NCBI GenBank assembly: GCA_003240735.1
Contig: QFNE01000024.1
Span: forward strand, 1-31,619
Length of the DNA stretch: 31,619 bases
DNA from: Paracoccus denitrificans
Lineage (GTDB): Bacteria > Pseudomonadota > Alphaproteobacteria > Rhodobacterales > Rhodobacteraceae
Direction: 5' to 3'
Made by a program: the position numbers and the translations under genes. Below, one piece after another: positions 14,987 through 23,260 of the stretch; positions within the stretch are counted from its first letter, which is position 1; each line of letters opens with the position of its first letter. Below the pieces are notes generated by a model, which had not been told where the DNA came from, searched no databases, and was given only the letters and a program-made list of their open reading frames with translations.

Positions 14987-15498
14987 ACCGACCGCCGCAG
15001 GACGACGACGCGCAGGCCGCGACTGACCGGGACGAAACCGGCGGACCGGTAAAGTCCGATGGCTGCGTGGTTTTTGCGGGCCACCTCGGCCCGCAAACCG
15101 GGGTAGCCGCGCGCCGCGGCGACAGTCAAAGCGGCGTCGATCAGCGCCCGTCCGACTCCCCCACCCCGCATGCCGGCAGTCACCACCAGGCTGTCCAGCA
15201 CCATGTCGGTCGTTCGGCGTGTCCAAAAGCTGCGCCAGACACCTCTGGACGGCAGATCAATCAGCCCTCCTTCAACACCGCGCAGTCCGGTGAGGCCCAC
15301 GAGTCGCCCGCTGGCGTCGACCGCCGCGATGATGCGGTCCCGCACAAGCGTCCGCCGCACCAGCGCGACCCCGGCCCTGTCGGACACTCGCCGCCGGATC
15401 GACGGCCCGAACGTTCCCCAGATCAGATTCGCAGCGTCACGTCGTAACGACATCGGCAGTCCGTGGATCAAGGCGAATGTGGGATGAGCGTCCTGCAT
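14977..15498 (-). CDS. GNAT-family N-acetyltransferase
   Basis: This 173-residue protein is probably an acetyl-CoA-dependent N-acetyltransferase. Motif A is VVTAGMRGGGVGRALID (105-121), with the R/Q-x-x-G-x-G pyrophosphate loop. Motif B is NHAAIGLYRSAGF (143-155). The first 100 residues carry no specificity motif I know, so the acceptor is unknown. The ATG is at 15498, and the gene is divergent from azlC by 104 bp. It shares its stop with the convergent neighbour. Confidence 0.9.
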   Translation of the reverse strand: MQDAHPTFALIHGLPMSLRRDAANLIWGTFGPSIRRRVSDRAGVALVRRTLVRDRIIAAVDASGRLVGLTGLRGVEGGLIDLPSRGVWRSFWTRRTTDMVLDSLVVTAGMRGGGVGRALIDAALTVAAARGYPGLRAEVARKNHAAIGLYRSAGFVPVSRGLRVVVLRRSVGA

Positions 15499-15602
15499 GG
15501 TTCGCCTGCTTGCCTTGGGCTGCGGCGACTGTCCACGCGGATGCGCTTGCCTGCGCCACCACCGGCGCTAATCTGCCCGCCTGATCCGAGGGGGGGGCAT
15601 CC

Positions 15603-16379
15603 ATGAGCAGCACAGACCCAGGTGCGGCAGACGCGCGTGCCGCCCGCATCTACGGCGAAACGCCCGCTCAGGCGTTTTGGCGGGGCGCCACTCATGCGTT
15701 GCCCTTTATCCTGATCTTGATGCCGATGGCGCTGTTGTTCGGGGTCGTGGCGCAGACGGCCGGTCTCAGCGTGATGCAGACGATGGGCTTTTCGGTTCTG
15801 GTGCTGGCGGGGGCGTCGCAGTTCACGGCGGTGGCGCTGCTGAGCGACCATGTGTCGACGATCTTCGTGATCGTGACCGCGCTGGCAGTCAACCTGCGGA
15901 TGGCGATGTATTCGGCTTCGCTGGTGCCCTACTTCGGGAAAGCGTCCGTCTGGCAGAAGGCGGTGATTTCATACCTGCTGATCGACCAGAACTTTGCGTT
16001 GGCAAGTCAGCACTATGAAACCTTTCCTCGCCTGACGATCACCCAGCGGCTTGCCTACTTCCTGGGGCTCGCGCTGATCACGTGCCTGCCCTGGGCGGTC
16101 TTCACCTTCGTGGGGGCGACGGTCGGGAACCTGATCCCGGCGCAGTGGCCTTTGGATTTCGCCATTCCCGTGGCGTTTCTGGCGATGATCGCCCCGATGA
16201 TCCGCAGTTGGGCACATGCCGTCGCGGCAGGTGTGGCCATCGTCTTTGCGCTGATCCTATCCGGGATGCCGTCCGGGACGGGGCTGCTGATTGCCGCCCC
16301 GCTGGGCATGATCGCAGGTGCTTCGTTCGAAACACTGCGCAGCAATCGGGCGCGTGATCTGGAAAGGGACCGGCCATGA
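15603..16379 (+). CDS. azlC: AzlC-family branched-chain amino-acid exporter, large subunit
   Basis: AzlC and AzlD proteins form two-component exporters of branched-chain or related amino acids in the inner membrane. The 258-residue product has the family hallmarks AFWRGATHALPFILILMPMA near the N-terminus and AGASQFTAVALL in the second helix. VNLRMAMYSASLVPYF is followed by about five further hydrophobic segments. The ATG follows a GAGGGGGGG site. Its stop overlaps the next start as ATGA. The exact substrate is inferred from the family only. Confidence 0.93.
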   Translation: MSSTDPGAADARAARIYGETPAQAFWRGATHALPFILILMPMALLFGVVAQTAGLSVMQTMGFSVLVLAGASQFTAVALLSDHVSTIFVIVTALAVNLRMAMYSASLVPYFGKASVWQKAVISYLLIDQNFALASQHYETFPRLTITQRLAYFLGLALITCLPWAVFTFVGATVGNLIPAQWPLDFAIPVAFLAMIAPMIRSWAHAVAAGVAIVFALILSGMPSGTGLLIAAPLGMIAGASFETLRSNRARDLERDRP

Positions 16380-16705
16380 CACAAAGCCCGGCCACGATCT
16401 GGTTCATCATCCTGTCCCTTGGGGTCGGGACATTCCTGCTGCGCTGGTCATTTCTGGGGGCGCTGGGCAACCGCCGACTACCCCAGTGGGCGGAGCGGAT
16501 GTTGAAATATACAGCCGTTACGGTCTTGCCCGCTTTGGTGGCGCCGCTGACCGTCTGGCCTGCCGCGACCGGTGGCCAGCCCGAGCCGGTGCGGATGACC
16601 GCTGCGGCCGCGACCGTGGCGGTCGGTCTTGTGTTCCGCAGCACCCTTTACGCCATTCTGGCGGGCGCTGCGGTCCTGATCATCGGGTTTTACTGGACGG
16701 CCTGA
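16376..16705 (+). CDS. azlD: AzlD-family amino-acid exporter, small subunit
   Basis: This 109-residue protein has three to four hydrophobic helices and the AzlD pattern WFIILSLGVGTFLLRWSF, then LKYTAVTVLPALVAPL and a C-terminal ILAGAAVLIIGFYW. It is the expected partner of the preceding azlC gene, with which it overlaps (ATGA). Its last 16 bp overlap, tail to tail, the 3' end of the lipoprotein gene on the other strand. Confidence 0.93.
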   Translation: MTQSPATIWFIILSLGVGTFLLRWSFLGALGNRRLPQWAERMLKYTAVTVLPALVAPLTVWPAATGGQPEPVRMTAAAATVAVGLVFRSTLYAILAGAAVLIIGFYWTA

Positions 16706-17358
16706 CCGCTGGCCGTCACGCGCGGACCAAGCTGTCCGTTGCGATAGCCTTCGATGGTGCCGTTCTTCTGGCGCAACAGCACATCATGGTTGTTCGCGGG
16801 GTCGCCATCGCGCCATTCATGCGACTGAACGCCCGGGAGGGTCAGGAACCATGCGCGCAATTTGTTGGGGCTGAATCCGACCGGAGCACCCTGGAAACCG
16901 GGGACACGCCTAAGTACCTTGCCGGTGCTGATGGCACAATACGACTTGTTCGCAGCCCCCTGCGCCTCGGCCGCGCGGATCGCGGCGTCGGCGACTTCGC
17001 GGCTGACCAGAACGCGGTCTTCGGCGACCCAATACGTCTCGCGCGCGTGATAGTCGATGTAGAAGTGCTTGAAGTTGTCGGTGATGCCGTAAAGCACATC
17101 ATGGCGTTCCGGGATGCGCGGATGGCTCCAGCTGCCGGCGGGATCATAGATCACGCGCTGGCTGCCGTTGATCATCAGCGCGGAATGGGCCCCCTCGCCG
17201 CGGGGGATGCCGACAACGGTGAACAGCGTGATCGACGGCGGTTCATTAGATACGAAGCGGGCATTGCGCACCGTCGTATCATCCGCCCAGATGTTGTCCG
17301 CCCCACACGCCGCCAGCACCGCAGGCAGGCCTAACGCCAGAAATGATCGCCGTTGCAT
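16690..17358 (-). CDS. Lipoprotein of unknown function, possible permuted NlpC/P60-like fold
   Basis: The 222-residue product begins with a lipoprotein signal (MQRRSFLALGLPAVLAACG; lipobox cysteine 18), and the residue after it is Gly. The mature part contains GAHSALMI with His58, YDPAGSW, and later KSYCAIST with Cys141 plus NNHDVLL. A histidine followed by a hydrophobic strand, then a cysteine at the start of a helix about 80 residues later, is the order found in permuted papain-like (NlpC/P60, YiiX-type) enzymes. This is a weak inference from residue order. The ATG at 17358 has an AAGGGA site. Confidence 0.8.
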   Translation of the reverse strand: MQRRSFLALGLPAVLAACGADNIWADDTTVRNARFVSNEPPSITLFTVVGIPRGEGAHSALMINGSQRVIYDPAGSWSHPRIPERHDVLYGITDNFKHFYIDYHARETYWVAEDRVLVSREVADAAIRAAEAQGAANKSYCAISTGKVLRRVPGFQGAPVGFSPNKLRAWFLTLPGVQSHEWRDGDPANNHDVLLRQKNGTIEGYRNGQLGPRVTASGQAVQ

Positions 17359-17382
17359 CTTGTTGTCCCTTGAATGGCGAAG

Positions 17383-17401
17383 GGCGGGTGGATGCCCCGC
17401 C
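17383..17401 (-). other. Hairpin between the oxidase subunit IV gene and the lipoprotein gene
   Basis: GGCGGG pairs with CCCGCC around a seven-base loop in the short spacer. There is no U-tract in either direction, so it may be an mRNA-stabilising or processing stem rather than a terminator. Confidence 0.3.
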
Positions 17402-17425
17402 GCGCCGGTCTGTTGTTGTTATCGG

Positions 17426-17632
17426 TCAGGAATTGGCCAAGGCCAGAAATGTCAGGACCAGCAGGATGACAACCACCGCCCAGGTCAGGATGGAAATGAA
17501 CCCGTTATAGGTACGTTCCTGTGGTGCGTCGTCCATCGTCCCCTGGGTGGCGCCGTGATCGACGTGGGCAACGCCCCGCGTGGTGACGGCGGTGGGATGG
17601 GCGGTCGTGGTCGTGTGATCGTGCGCGGCCAT
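17426..17632 (-). CDS. aa3-type cytochrome c oxidase subunit IV
   Basis: This 68-residue single-helix protein matches the small accessory subunit of bacterial aa3 oxidase. The C-terminal GFISILTWAVVVILLVLTFLA segment with its ALANS ending, preceded by an acidic MDD…QERTYNGF stretch, closely follows the Paracoccus subunit IV from memory. The N-terminus is about 18 residues longer than in Paracoccus and rich in His and Thr. Start 17632 is supported by AGGAG at good spacing; Met33 (codon at 17536), preceded by AGGGG, is an alternative that would give a 36-residue protein. No other oxidase gene is nearby. Confidence 0.85.
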   Translation of the reverse strand: MAAHDHTTTTAHPTAVTTRGVAHVDHGATQGTMDDAPQERTYNGFISILTWAVVVILLVLTFLALANS

Positions 17633-17708
17633 CAGCGTCTCCTGCCTTCAAGGTCGGTCGGCAGGCCCTGCCTGCACATATCGCTAGTAGCGGATGGCAG
17701 CGCGGCTG

Positions 17709-18743
17709 TCACGCCCTCCACAGCACGCCGCCGTCGGCGGTCAGCCCTTCCGGGGCAATCTGGCCACGGTGGCGAAGGCAGTTGATGTGGCCGACAGCCT
17801 CGGCCAGCGCCAACCCATATTCGCCCGGGCCGATCCGACGACCGAACAGCAGATCGAAGCACCCGACTGCGGTGCGCGGCGCGACGGCCAACGCGGCCGT
17901 CAGCCGGTCCAATGCGGATTCGTGGTTGTCCAACATCTGGCGCAGCCTTAACGGCAGCCCCGTGAAGGGCAGCTTATGTCCCGGCAGAACGATCTGATCG
18001 GCATTCGCCAGCGGCGCCAGCCTTGCGCAACTGTCCAGCCACCCCTGCACCGGATCGGCATCCGGTTCGGTCGGATAGACCCCGAGGTTGGGAGAGATCG
18101 AGGCCAGCAACTGGTCCCCGCCGATCACCAGATCGTCGGTCCAAAGCGTGATATGCTCGGGGGCATGGCCCTCGCCCATGGCCACCCGCCAGTCGCGCCC
18201 GCCTAGACGAAAGTGCTGACCATCGACCAACCGAGTGAATCCCGGCGGCAAGGGATGCACCACGTCGGCGCTGTTCAAGGGACGATCCGCCATTCGCGTC
18301 GACAGCAGATCGGCAGGCATCCCCGCGCGCCGCCAGAACGCCTCATGCTGCGGCGTTGGTCGGTTCTGGATGTCCAGCGACAGCATCCGCCCGAAAAGCC
18401 ACGCGGTACGGCTTGTGACAAGTTCGGCACCCTGAGCCTGAAACCACCCCGCAAGACCGATATGGTCGGGGTGGTGATGCGTGACCAGCACCCGGCGCAC
18501 CGGCGCGCCTGACAATGGCCCATCCAGCAGCGCGGCCCATATCTCACGCGCGTGCGGCGTGTCGAACCCTGTGTCGATCAGCGTCCAGCCATCGTCTTCG
18601 CGCACGGCATAGCAGTTCACATGGTCAAGCTTCAGCGGCAGGGGCAGCCGCAGCCACAGGATGCCGTCCGCAACCTCGATCGCGTCGCCCGGTTCCGGCG
18701 GGGCGGCCCATGGGTATGCGATCCGTGACGGCAGCGTGGTCAC
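17709..18743 (-). CDS. MBL-fold metallohydrolase
   Basis: This 344-residue protein is a metallo-beta-lactamase-fold hydrolase. It has THHHPDHIG (88-96), the dinuclear metal motif HxHxDH. A downstream histidine lies in GEGHAPEHITLW and an aspartate in VIGGDQLL, and a late VLPGHKLPF supplies the last metal histidine. The C-terminal helical region (about 245-344) resembles the extension of LACTB2-like thioesterase or RNA-cleaving members. The start is GTG at 18743, overlapping the acyl-CoA dehydrogenase stop (GTGA). A role on acyl thioesters would fit this coupling but is only inferred. Confidence 0.92.
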   Translation of the reverse strand: MTTLPSRIAYPWAAPPEPGDAIEVADGILWLRLPLPLKLDHVNCYAVREDDGWTLIDTGFDTPHAREIWAALLDGPLSGAPVRRVLVTHHHPDHIGLAGWFQAQGAELVTSRTAWLFGRMLSLDIQNRPTPQHEAFWRRAGMPADLLSTRMADRPLNSADVVHPLPPGFTRLVDGQHFRLGGRDWRVAMGEGHAPEHITLWTDDLVIGGDQLLASISPNLGVYPTEPDADPVQGWLDSCARLAPLANADQIVLPGHKLPFTGLPLRLRQMLDNHESALDRLTAALAVAPRTAVGCFDLLFGRRIGPGEYGLALAEAVGHINCLRHRGQIAPEGLTADGGVLWRA

Positions 18744-20431
18744 GCCGCCCCAGCAAACGCTGCATCGGACAACGCGTCCAGATCGGCGACCCCGGCACGC
18801 GCCTCGGCCAGATCGGCCGTGGCACGCGGCAGGACGCGGGTGATGAAGATGCGCGCCAACGTCACACGGTCGGCGTCACCAGTGGCAGCGGCCATCAGGT
18901 GGTAATGCGCGCCAAGGACGCGGGCAAAGGCCGACAGATAAGGCACGGCGCCGGCAAACCGGTCCTGCATCCCGGCGTCGATCAGCACCTGAGTCGCCTC
19001 ACGCAGATTTTCTGCGGCGTCCCAGACGGCTTGGGCCAGCTTGGGATGCTCGGACTGCGCGGCCTTCGTGGCGTCGATGATCTCGTCGATCAGACGCAGG
19101 GCGGCGTCGCCCTGATCCATCATCTTGCGTCCGACCAGATCCATCGCCTGAATCCCGTTGGTGCCTTCATAGATCGGGGTGATCCGCACATCGCGCAGAT
19201 ACTGCGCCGCACCGGTTTCCTCGATGTAGCCCATGCCGCCATGCACCTGCACGTTCATGTCGGCCACGCGGCATCCGACATCGGTGCCCCATGCTTTGGC
19301 AATGGGCGTCAACAGCGCGCCGCGCGCCGACCACTCGGGCGCGTCGGACGCCGCGCCCAGATCCAGCGCGTGAGCACAGGCAAGACAGATCGCGCGCGCG
19401 GCAAACACCTCGGCCCGCCCGGTCGCCAGCATCCGGCGCACATCCGCATGCTGGATGATCGGCCCCATCTGGTTGCGGTCGGCGGCAAATGCCGCGGCCT
19501 GCTGCAACGCCGCCTCGGCCAGCGCGACGCCCTGAACGCCGACGGCCAGACGCGCGACGTTCATCATCGTGAACATCGCGGCCATGCCACCGTTTTCCTT
19601 GCCGATCAGCCAGCCTGTCGCGCCCTCATAGCTCATGACGCAGGTGGGGCTGCCGTGGATGCCCATCTTGTGTTCCAGACTGACCACGCGCAGCGAATTG
19701 GCGACACCCGGTTTGCCGTCCGCATCGGGCAGGAACTTGGGGACCATGAACAGGCTGATCCCCTTGGTCCCTTTGGGTCCGTCCGGCAGGCGCGCGAGAA
19801 CGGCGTGACAGACGTTTTCGGTGACATCGCTGTCACCCCACGTGATGAATATCTTCTGCCCCGTGATGCGAAAGCTGCCGTCACCGGCAGGTTCGGCCTT
19901 GGTGGCCAGCGCGCCCACATCGGACCCCGCGCCCGGTTCGGTCAGGTTCATCGTGCCAGACCACTCGCCGGAAATCAGCTTGGGCAGATACAGCGCCTTC
20001 ATCTCATCACTGGCGTGGTGCTGAAGCGCCTCGATCTGGCCTTGGGTCAGCAGCGGGTTCAGTTGCAGCGCCAGGTTCGCACCCGCAAGCATCTCGCTGA
20101 CCGCCATGTTCAGCGCCTGTGGCAAACCCGCGCCGCCATATTCGGGGTTGGCCGCCAACCCGATCCAGCCGCCTTCCGCGATGGCGCGAAACCCGTCGGC
20201 AAAGCCCGGCGACGACCGCAGCGCGCCGTTTTCCAGTCGCGCGGGGGTCAGGTCACCCGCGCGGTTCAGGGGGGCCAGCACCTCGGACGCCATACGGCCC
20301 GCCTCGGTCAGGATCGCGTCTACGGTGTCGGGGGTGGCGTCGGCAAACCGTTCCGTCGCGGCAAGGTCGGCCATCGGCACGATGTTTTTCAGAATGAACG
20401 CGGTATCCGTCACAGGTGCGCGATAGGCCAT
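18740..20431 (-). CDS. Acyl-CoA dehydrogenase (DmdC-like, with C-terminal extension)
   Basis: This FAD enzyme oxidises an acyl-CoA and passes electrons to ETF. The 563-residue product has a short N-terminal MAYRAPVTDTAFILKNIV block, followed by the core (MNLTEPGAGSDVGALAT, ITGQKIFITWGDSD). The C-terminal helical domain contains VQVHGGMGYIEETG and RITPIYEGTNGIQAMDLVG; the glutamate in YEGTNGIQ is the usual catalytic base position. The extra C-terminal domain is typical of DmdC/FadE25-type enzymes, some of which act on methylmercaptopropionyl-CoA; the substrate here is not determined. ATG at 20431 has a GGGGGAAAG site. The frame stays open far upstream, but that part is not coding. Confidence 0.94.
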   Translation of the reverse strand: MAYRAPVTDTAFILKNIVPMADLAATERFADATPDTVDAILTEAGRMASEVLAPLNRAGDLTPARLENGALRSSPGFADGFRAIAEGGWIGLAANPEYGGAGLPQALNMAVSEMLAGANLALQLNPLLTQGQIEALQHHASDEMKALYLPKLISGEWSGTMNLTEPGAGSDVGALATKAEPAGDGSFRITGQKIFITWGDSDVTENVCHAVLARLPDGPKGTKGISLFMVPKFLPDADGKPGVANSLRVVSLEHKMGIHGSPTCVMSYEGATGWLIGKENGGMAAMFTMMNVARLAVGVQGVALAEAALQQAAAFAADRNQMGPIIQHADVRRMLATGRAEVFAARAICLACAHALDLGAASDAPEWSARGALLTPIAKAWGTDVGCRVADMNVQVHGGMGYIEETGAAQYLRDVRITPIYEGTNGIQAMDLVGRKMMDQGDAALRLIDEIIDATKAAQSEHPKLAQAVWDAAENLREATQVLIDAGMQDRFAGAVPYLSAFARVLGAHYHLMAAATGDADRVTLARIFITRVLPRATADLAEARAGVADLDALSDAAFAGAA

Positions 20432-20566
20432 GGTCGTCTTTCCCCCAGATATCCGCACCGCTTGGCAAGTTGGCCCGTGGCGCGTATCAACCCCTGCCCG
20501 CAGCCTAAAGCGACAGGTCAGGGGTGCAAGTTGCAACCTCGCGTCACGGACGAGTGCGATATCCCC
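20432..20566. promoter_or_regulatory. Divergent promoter region, acyl-CoA dehydrogenase / tsaC
   Basis: This 135-bp spacer separates two divergent genes and should hold both promoters. The only notable element is the palindrome GTTGCAAC at about 20530-20537 within TGCAAGTTGCA. It might be a regulator half-site pair, but I cannot assign it. Confidence 0.3.
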
Positions 20567-21508
20567 ATGCAGACGGCCAAGCTGATCGCGGACAGGACCG
20601 GTATCGAACGGGCGGCAGATCTGCTGGCCGCGGGAGAGTGCGTCGCGATTCCCACGGAAACCGTCTATGGTCTTGCCGCGGATGCGCGGAATGGGCGCGC
20701 GGTGGCTGGCATCTATGCCGCCAAGGGGCGACCGGCCTTCAACCCCCTGATCGTGCATGTGGCTGACCTCGCGGCAGCGGAACGGATCGCGGCGTTCCCT
20801 CCAGCCGCACGCGCGCTGGCCAATGCGTTCTGGCCGGGTCCGCTGACACTGGTCCTGCCGCTTCGCGCCGACGCTGGAATCGCGTCGTTGGTCACTGCGG
20901 GACTTTCGACCATCGGGATTCGCGTTCCCGCCCACCCCATCGCGCAGACGTTGCTGCGCCGCTTCAACGGGCCGCTGGCTGCACCGTCGGCGAACGCGTC
21001 GGGCCGCATCAGCCCGACCTCCGCCGCGCACGTTCTGGACCCTGAAGGCGGGTTGGACGGACAGATTGCCGCTGTTCTGGACGGGGGCGCATCGCCCGTG
21101 GGGGTCGAATCGACGATCATCGGCTGGCGGGATGGCCACGCAACGCTGCTGCGCCCGGGCGGATTGGCGGTCGAAGAGGCCGCGCGTGTGTTGGGCGCGC
21201 CGCTTGATCGCGCCCAGACCATTGCCGCCCCTGACGCCCCGGGGCAACTGCCCAGCCATTATGCCCCCAGACAGCCCCTGCGGATGGACGTGACATCCCC
21301 TGCCCCCGGGGAAACGCACATCGCGTTCGGACCCGGCGCACTGACCCTGTCCCCCACGGCCGATCTGGTCGAGGCCGCGTCGCGCCTGTTTGACGTGCTG
21401 CGCCAGGCGGACCGCCTTGGCCGGCCGATTTCGGTCGCGCCGATCCCGGAACAGGGGCTGGGACTGGCAATCAACGACCGCCTGCGTCGTGCGGCGGAGC
21501 CCCGGTGA
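20567..21508 (+). CDS. tsaC: L-threonylcarbamoyladenylate synthase (Sua5 type)
   Basis: This enzyme makes threonylcarbamoyl-AMP from threonine, bicarbonate and ATP for the tRNA t6A37 modification. The 313-residue product has the YrdC domain signature PTETVYGLAADA (29-40), AAKGRPAFNPLIVHV (51-65), APSANASGRISPT and GVESTIIG. After LRPGG comes the Sua5-specific linker GQLPSHYAPRQPLRM and a C-terminal Rossmann-like domain, so this is the long Sua5 form rather than short TsaC. ATG at 20567 is chosen because the protein then starts just before the YrdC domain; no strong ribosome-binding site is visible. A small gap (39 bp) separates it from the glycosylase gene. Confidence 0.95.
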   Translation: MQTAKLIADRTGIERAADLLAAGECVAIPTETVYGLAADARNGRAVAGIYAAKGRPAFNPLIVHVADLAAAERIAAFPPAARALANAFWPGPLTLVLPLRADAGIASLVTAGLSTIGIRVPAHPIAQTLLRRFNGPLAAPSANASGRISPTSAAHVLDPEGGLDGQIAAVLDGGASPVGVESTIIGWRDGHATLLRPGGLAVEEAARVLGAPLDRAQTIAAPDAPGQLPSHYAPRQPLRMDVTSPAPGETHIAFGPGALTLSPTADLVEAASRLFDVLRQADRLGRPISVAPIPEQGLGLAINDRLRRAAEPR

Positions 21509-21547
21509 CGCTTGCCCACCGGGCAGGCCGCACCGTAAGTTCCCCGC

Positions 21548-22333
21548 ATGACTGCTGATCCGATCTGGAAGGGAATCGCGCTGGACGCCGAAACCGCGCT
21601 GGCGTTGCTAGACTGGCAGCGCGAGATGGGCGTGGACGAGGCGATCCTGGACGATCCGGTCGATCGTTATGCGAGCCTGCCCCCACCAAAGGCCGCCGCG
21701 CCGGCCCCGCAAGCTGCGCCGGCGCTGGATCTTGATCTGAATGGCCGGTCTGATCGGCTGGCAGCGCAGGCCCAGACGTTGGAACAGTTGGCCGACGCCA
21801 TGGCGGGCTTTGACGGGTTGGATATCCGCAAGGGCGCCCGCAATTCCGTCTTTGCCGATGGAAACCCGGCTGCCCGCGTGATGATCATCGGCGAAGCACC
21901 GGGCGAAGAAGAGGACCGCGCCGCCCGCCCCTTCGTCGGCCGCGCCGGTCAGATGCTCGACCGGATGTTTGCGGCCATTGGACTGGCGCGCGATGCGGTT
22001 GACGCCGAACACGCGCTTTACATCACCAACGTCGTGAACTGGCGGCCACCGGGCAACCGCTCACCGACCCAAGGCGAAATCGACGCGATGATCCCGTTCC
22101 TGCGCCGCCACGTCGAACTGGCCGCGCCCGATATCATCGTGCTGATGGGGAACACCCCCTGTCAGGCCGCCCTTGGCCGCCAAGGCATCACCCGACTGCG
22201 CGGCACTTGGGTCGAGGCGTTCGGCCGCCCTGCCCTGCCCATGACCCATCCGGCCTATCTGCTGCGCCAGCCGATTGCCAAGCGCGAGGCATGGGCCGAT
22301 CTTCTGTCCCTATCCGCCCGCCTGAACGGCTGA
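21548..22333 (+). CDS. Uracil-DNA glycosylase, family-4-like, without Fe-S cysteines
   Basis: This 261-residue protein should remove uracil from DNA. Motif 1 is GEAPGEEEDRAARPFVGRAG (115-134) and motif 2 is HPAYLLR (234-240), both typical of family 4. The N-terminal 85 residues are an Ala/Pro-rich extension. In canonical family 4 enzymes four cysteines hold a [4Fe-4S] cluster. Here the N-terminal pair falls in GFDGLDIRKG with no cysteine, the third is Trp165 (NWRPPGNR) and the fourth is Met181. The only cysteine is Cys205. The ATG is at 21548. Its 3' end overlaps the DsbD-like gene on the other strand by 24 bp. Confidence 0.9.
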   Translation: MTADPIWKGIALDAETALALLDWQREMGVDEAILDDPVDRYASLPPPKAAAPAPQAAPALDLDLNGRSDRLAAQAQTLEQLADAMAGFDGLDIRKGARNSVFADGNPAARVMIIGEAPGEEEDRAARPFVGRAGQMLDRMFAAIGLARDAVDAEHALYITNVVNWRPPGNRSPTQGEIDAMIPFLRRHVELAAPDIIVLMGNTPCQAALGRQGITRLRGTWVEAFGRPALPMTHPAYLLRQPIAKREAWADLLSLSARLNG

Positions 22334-23137
22334 AGGCGCGCAACCCCGATACTCGACAACGTCATCCCCGCTGATCAGCGTCAGTCGTAACTTGGACGGG
22401 TCCAATGGAAACGGCTTGGCTTGGGGCGGCACGAGTTCGGCGGTGGCGGTGGGATTTCCATCCGTCTCACCGATTTCCGGGTCCGATACCCAGATGTCGG
22501 TGCCGTCCACCTCGACCGCGGCGGCGTCAGGGGCGGGTACCTGATCCGCTGGCCATGTCAGGCTGACGCGCACGCCGTCCGCGATGTCGTCGATGGTGCA
22601 GCTTGGCTGGTCGTCCATCGCGCGGGGAGTATCCTCCAACGCAGCGGTGATGCGGGGATCGGGGTCGGTCACCACCTCGCCCGCCTGCAGTTCCAGATTG
22701 GCGGGCACACAGATATCGCGGCAGATGCCGAAGTCGATCTTGGCCGCCAGTCGGACCGTCTGTCCGGGCGTGGTTGGGGTCACCTCAATCGGCAGCACCA
22801 TTTCGTCGTGATAGCCCAACGTACGCGCGCCGCCCGAATCGATCACCTCAGGCCGGGGCCAACGGGGCACGGCGGTTGCCAGATTGGTCGATTCGGACCA
22901 ATCGAAACTGGGCGGGATGCCCGAATCCCCCGGGCTGCGCCAATAGGTCTTCCACCCCGGTTCAAGGACCAGATGCAGCGCCGTCATCCGGTGGCCATCA
23001 GAAGTGATGTATCCCGGCAAAAGCTCGGCCGACTTCAATCCGGGCGGCAGATCTGCTGCGACGGCGCCGGTTCCGGCAATGGCCAACACAATTGAACATA
23101 GAATTGGGCGCATCGCGGCCGTTTGGTTCGGTTTCAT
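22310..23137 (-). CDS. DsbD-alpha-like periplasmic protein
   Basis: The 275-residue product has a signal peptide (to about residue 28, GAVAA). An immunoglobulin-like domain follows, as in the N-terminal domain of DsbD and ScsB. Matching features are LHLVLEPGWKTYWRSPGDSGIPPSFDW and the FGICRDICVPA block with Cys139 and Cys143, the redox pair spacing of that family. Two further cysteines (180 and 266) may form a disulfide. There is no DsbD membrane domain or thioredoxin domain, so it is a stand-alone module. Start ATG 23137 is taken; ATG 23113 is possible. It probably exchanges electrons with a membrane thiol transporter encoded elsewhere. Confidence 0.85.
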   Translation of the reverse strand: MKPNQTAAMRPILCSIVLAIAGTGAVAADLPPGLKSAELLPGYITSDGHRMTALHLVLEPGWKTYWRSPGDSGIPPSFDWSESTNLATAVPRWPRPEVIDSGGARTLGYHDEMVLPIEVTPTTPGQTVRLAAKIDFGICRDICVPANLELQAGEVVTDPDPRITAALEDTPRAMDDQPSCTIDDIADGVRVSLTWPADQVPAPDAAAVEVDGTDIWVSDPEIGETDGNPTATAELVPPQAKPFPLDPSKLRLTLISGDDVVEYRGCAPSAVQAGG

Positions 23138-23260
23138 GGACGACAGCCATAGGGCCGCGCGGCGCTGCGATGAAGTCACATCTTCGCCACGACGACCAGG
23201 CGCCACCTTGTGAGGCCGGACCAACGACCCAATCTTTGACAGGCTTCGAAAGGATCACCC

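Noticed and set aside
18515..20566. Very long plus-strand open frame running into the tsaC gene (nearly 1000 codons in total)
   Set aside because: Bases 18515-20431 are antisense to the MBL hydrolase and acyl-CoA dehydrogenase, whose motifs are complete. The translated sequence is Arg/His/Gln-rich with no recognisable domain until MQTAKLIADR at 20567. It is a by-product of high GC content.
20432..21319. Upstream extension of the acyl-CoA dehydrogenase frame on the minus strand
   Set aside because: It is antisense to tsaC and its composition is not protein-like; the enzyme starts at 20431 with a family-typical N-terminus and a ribosome-binding site.
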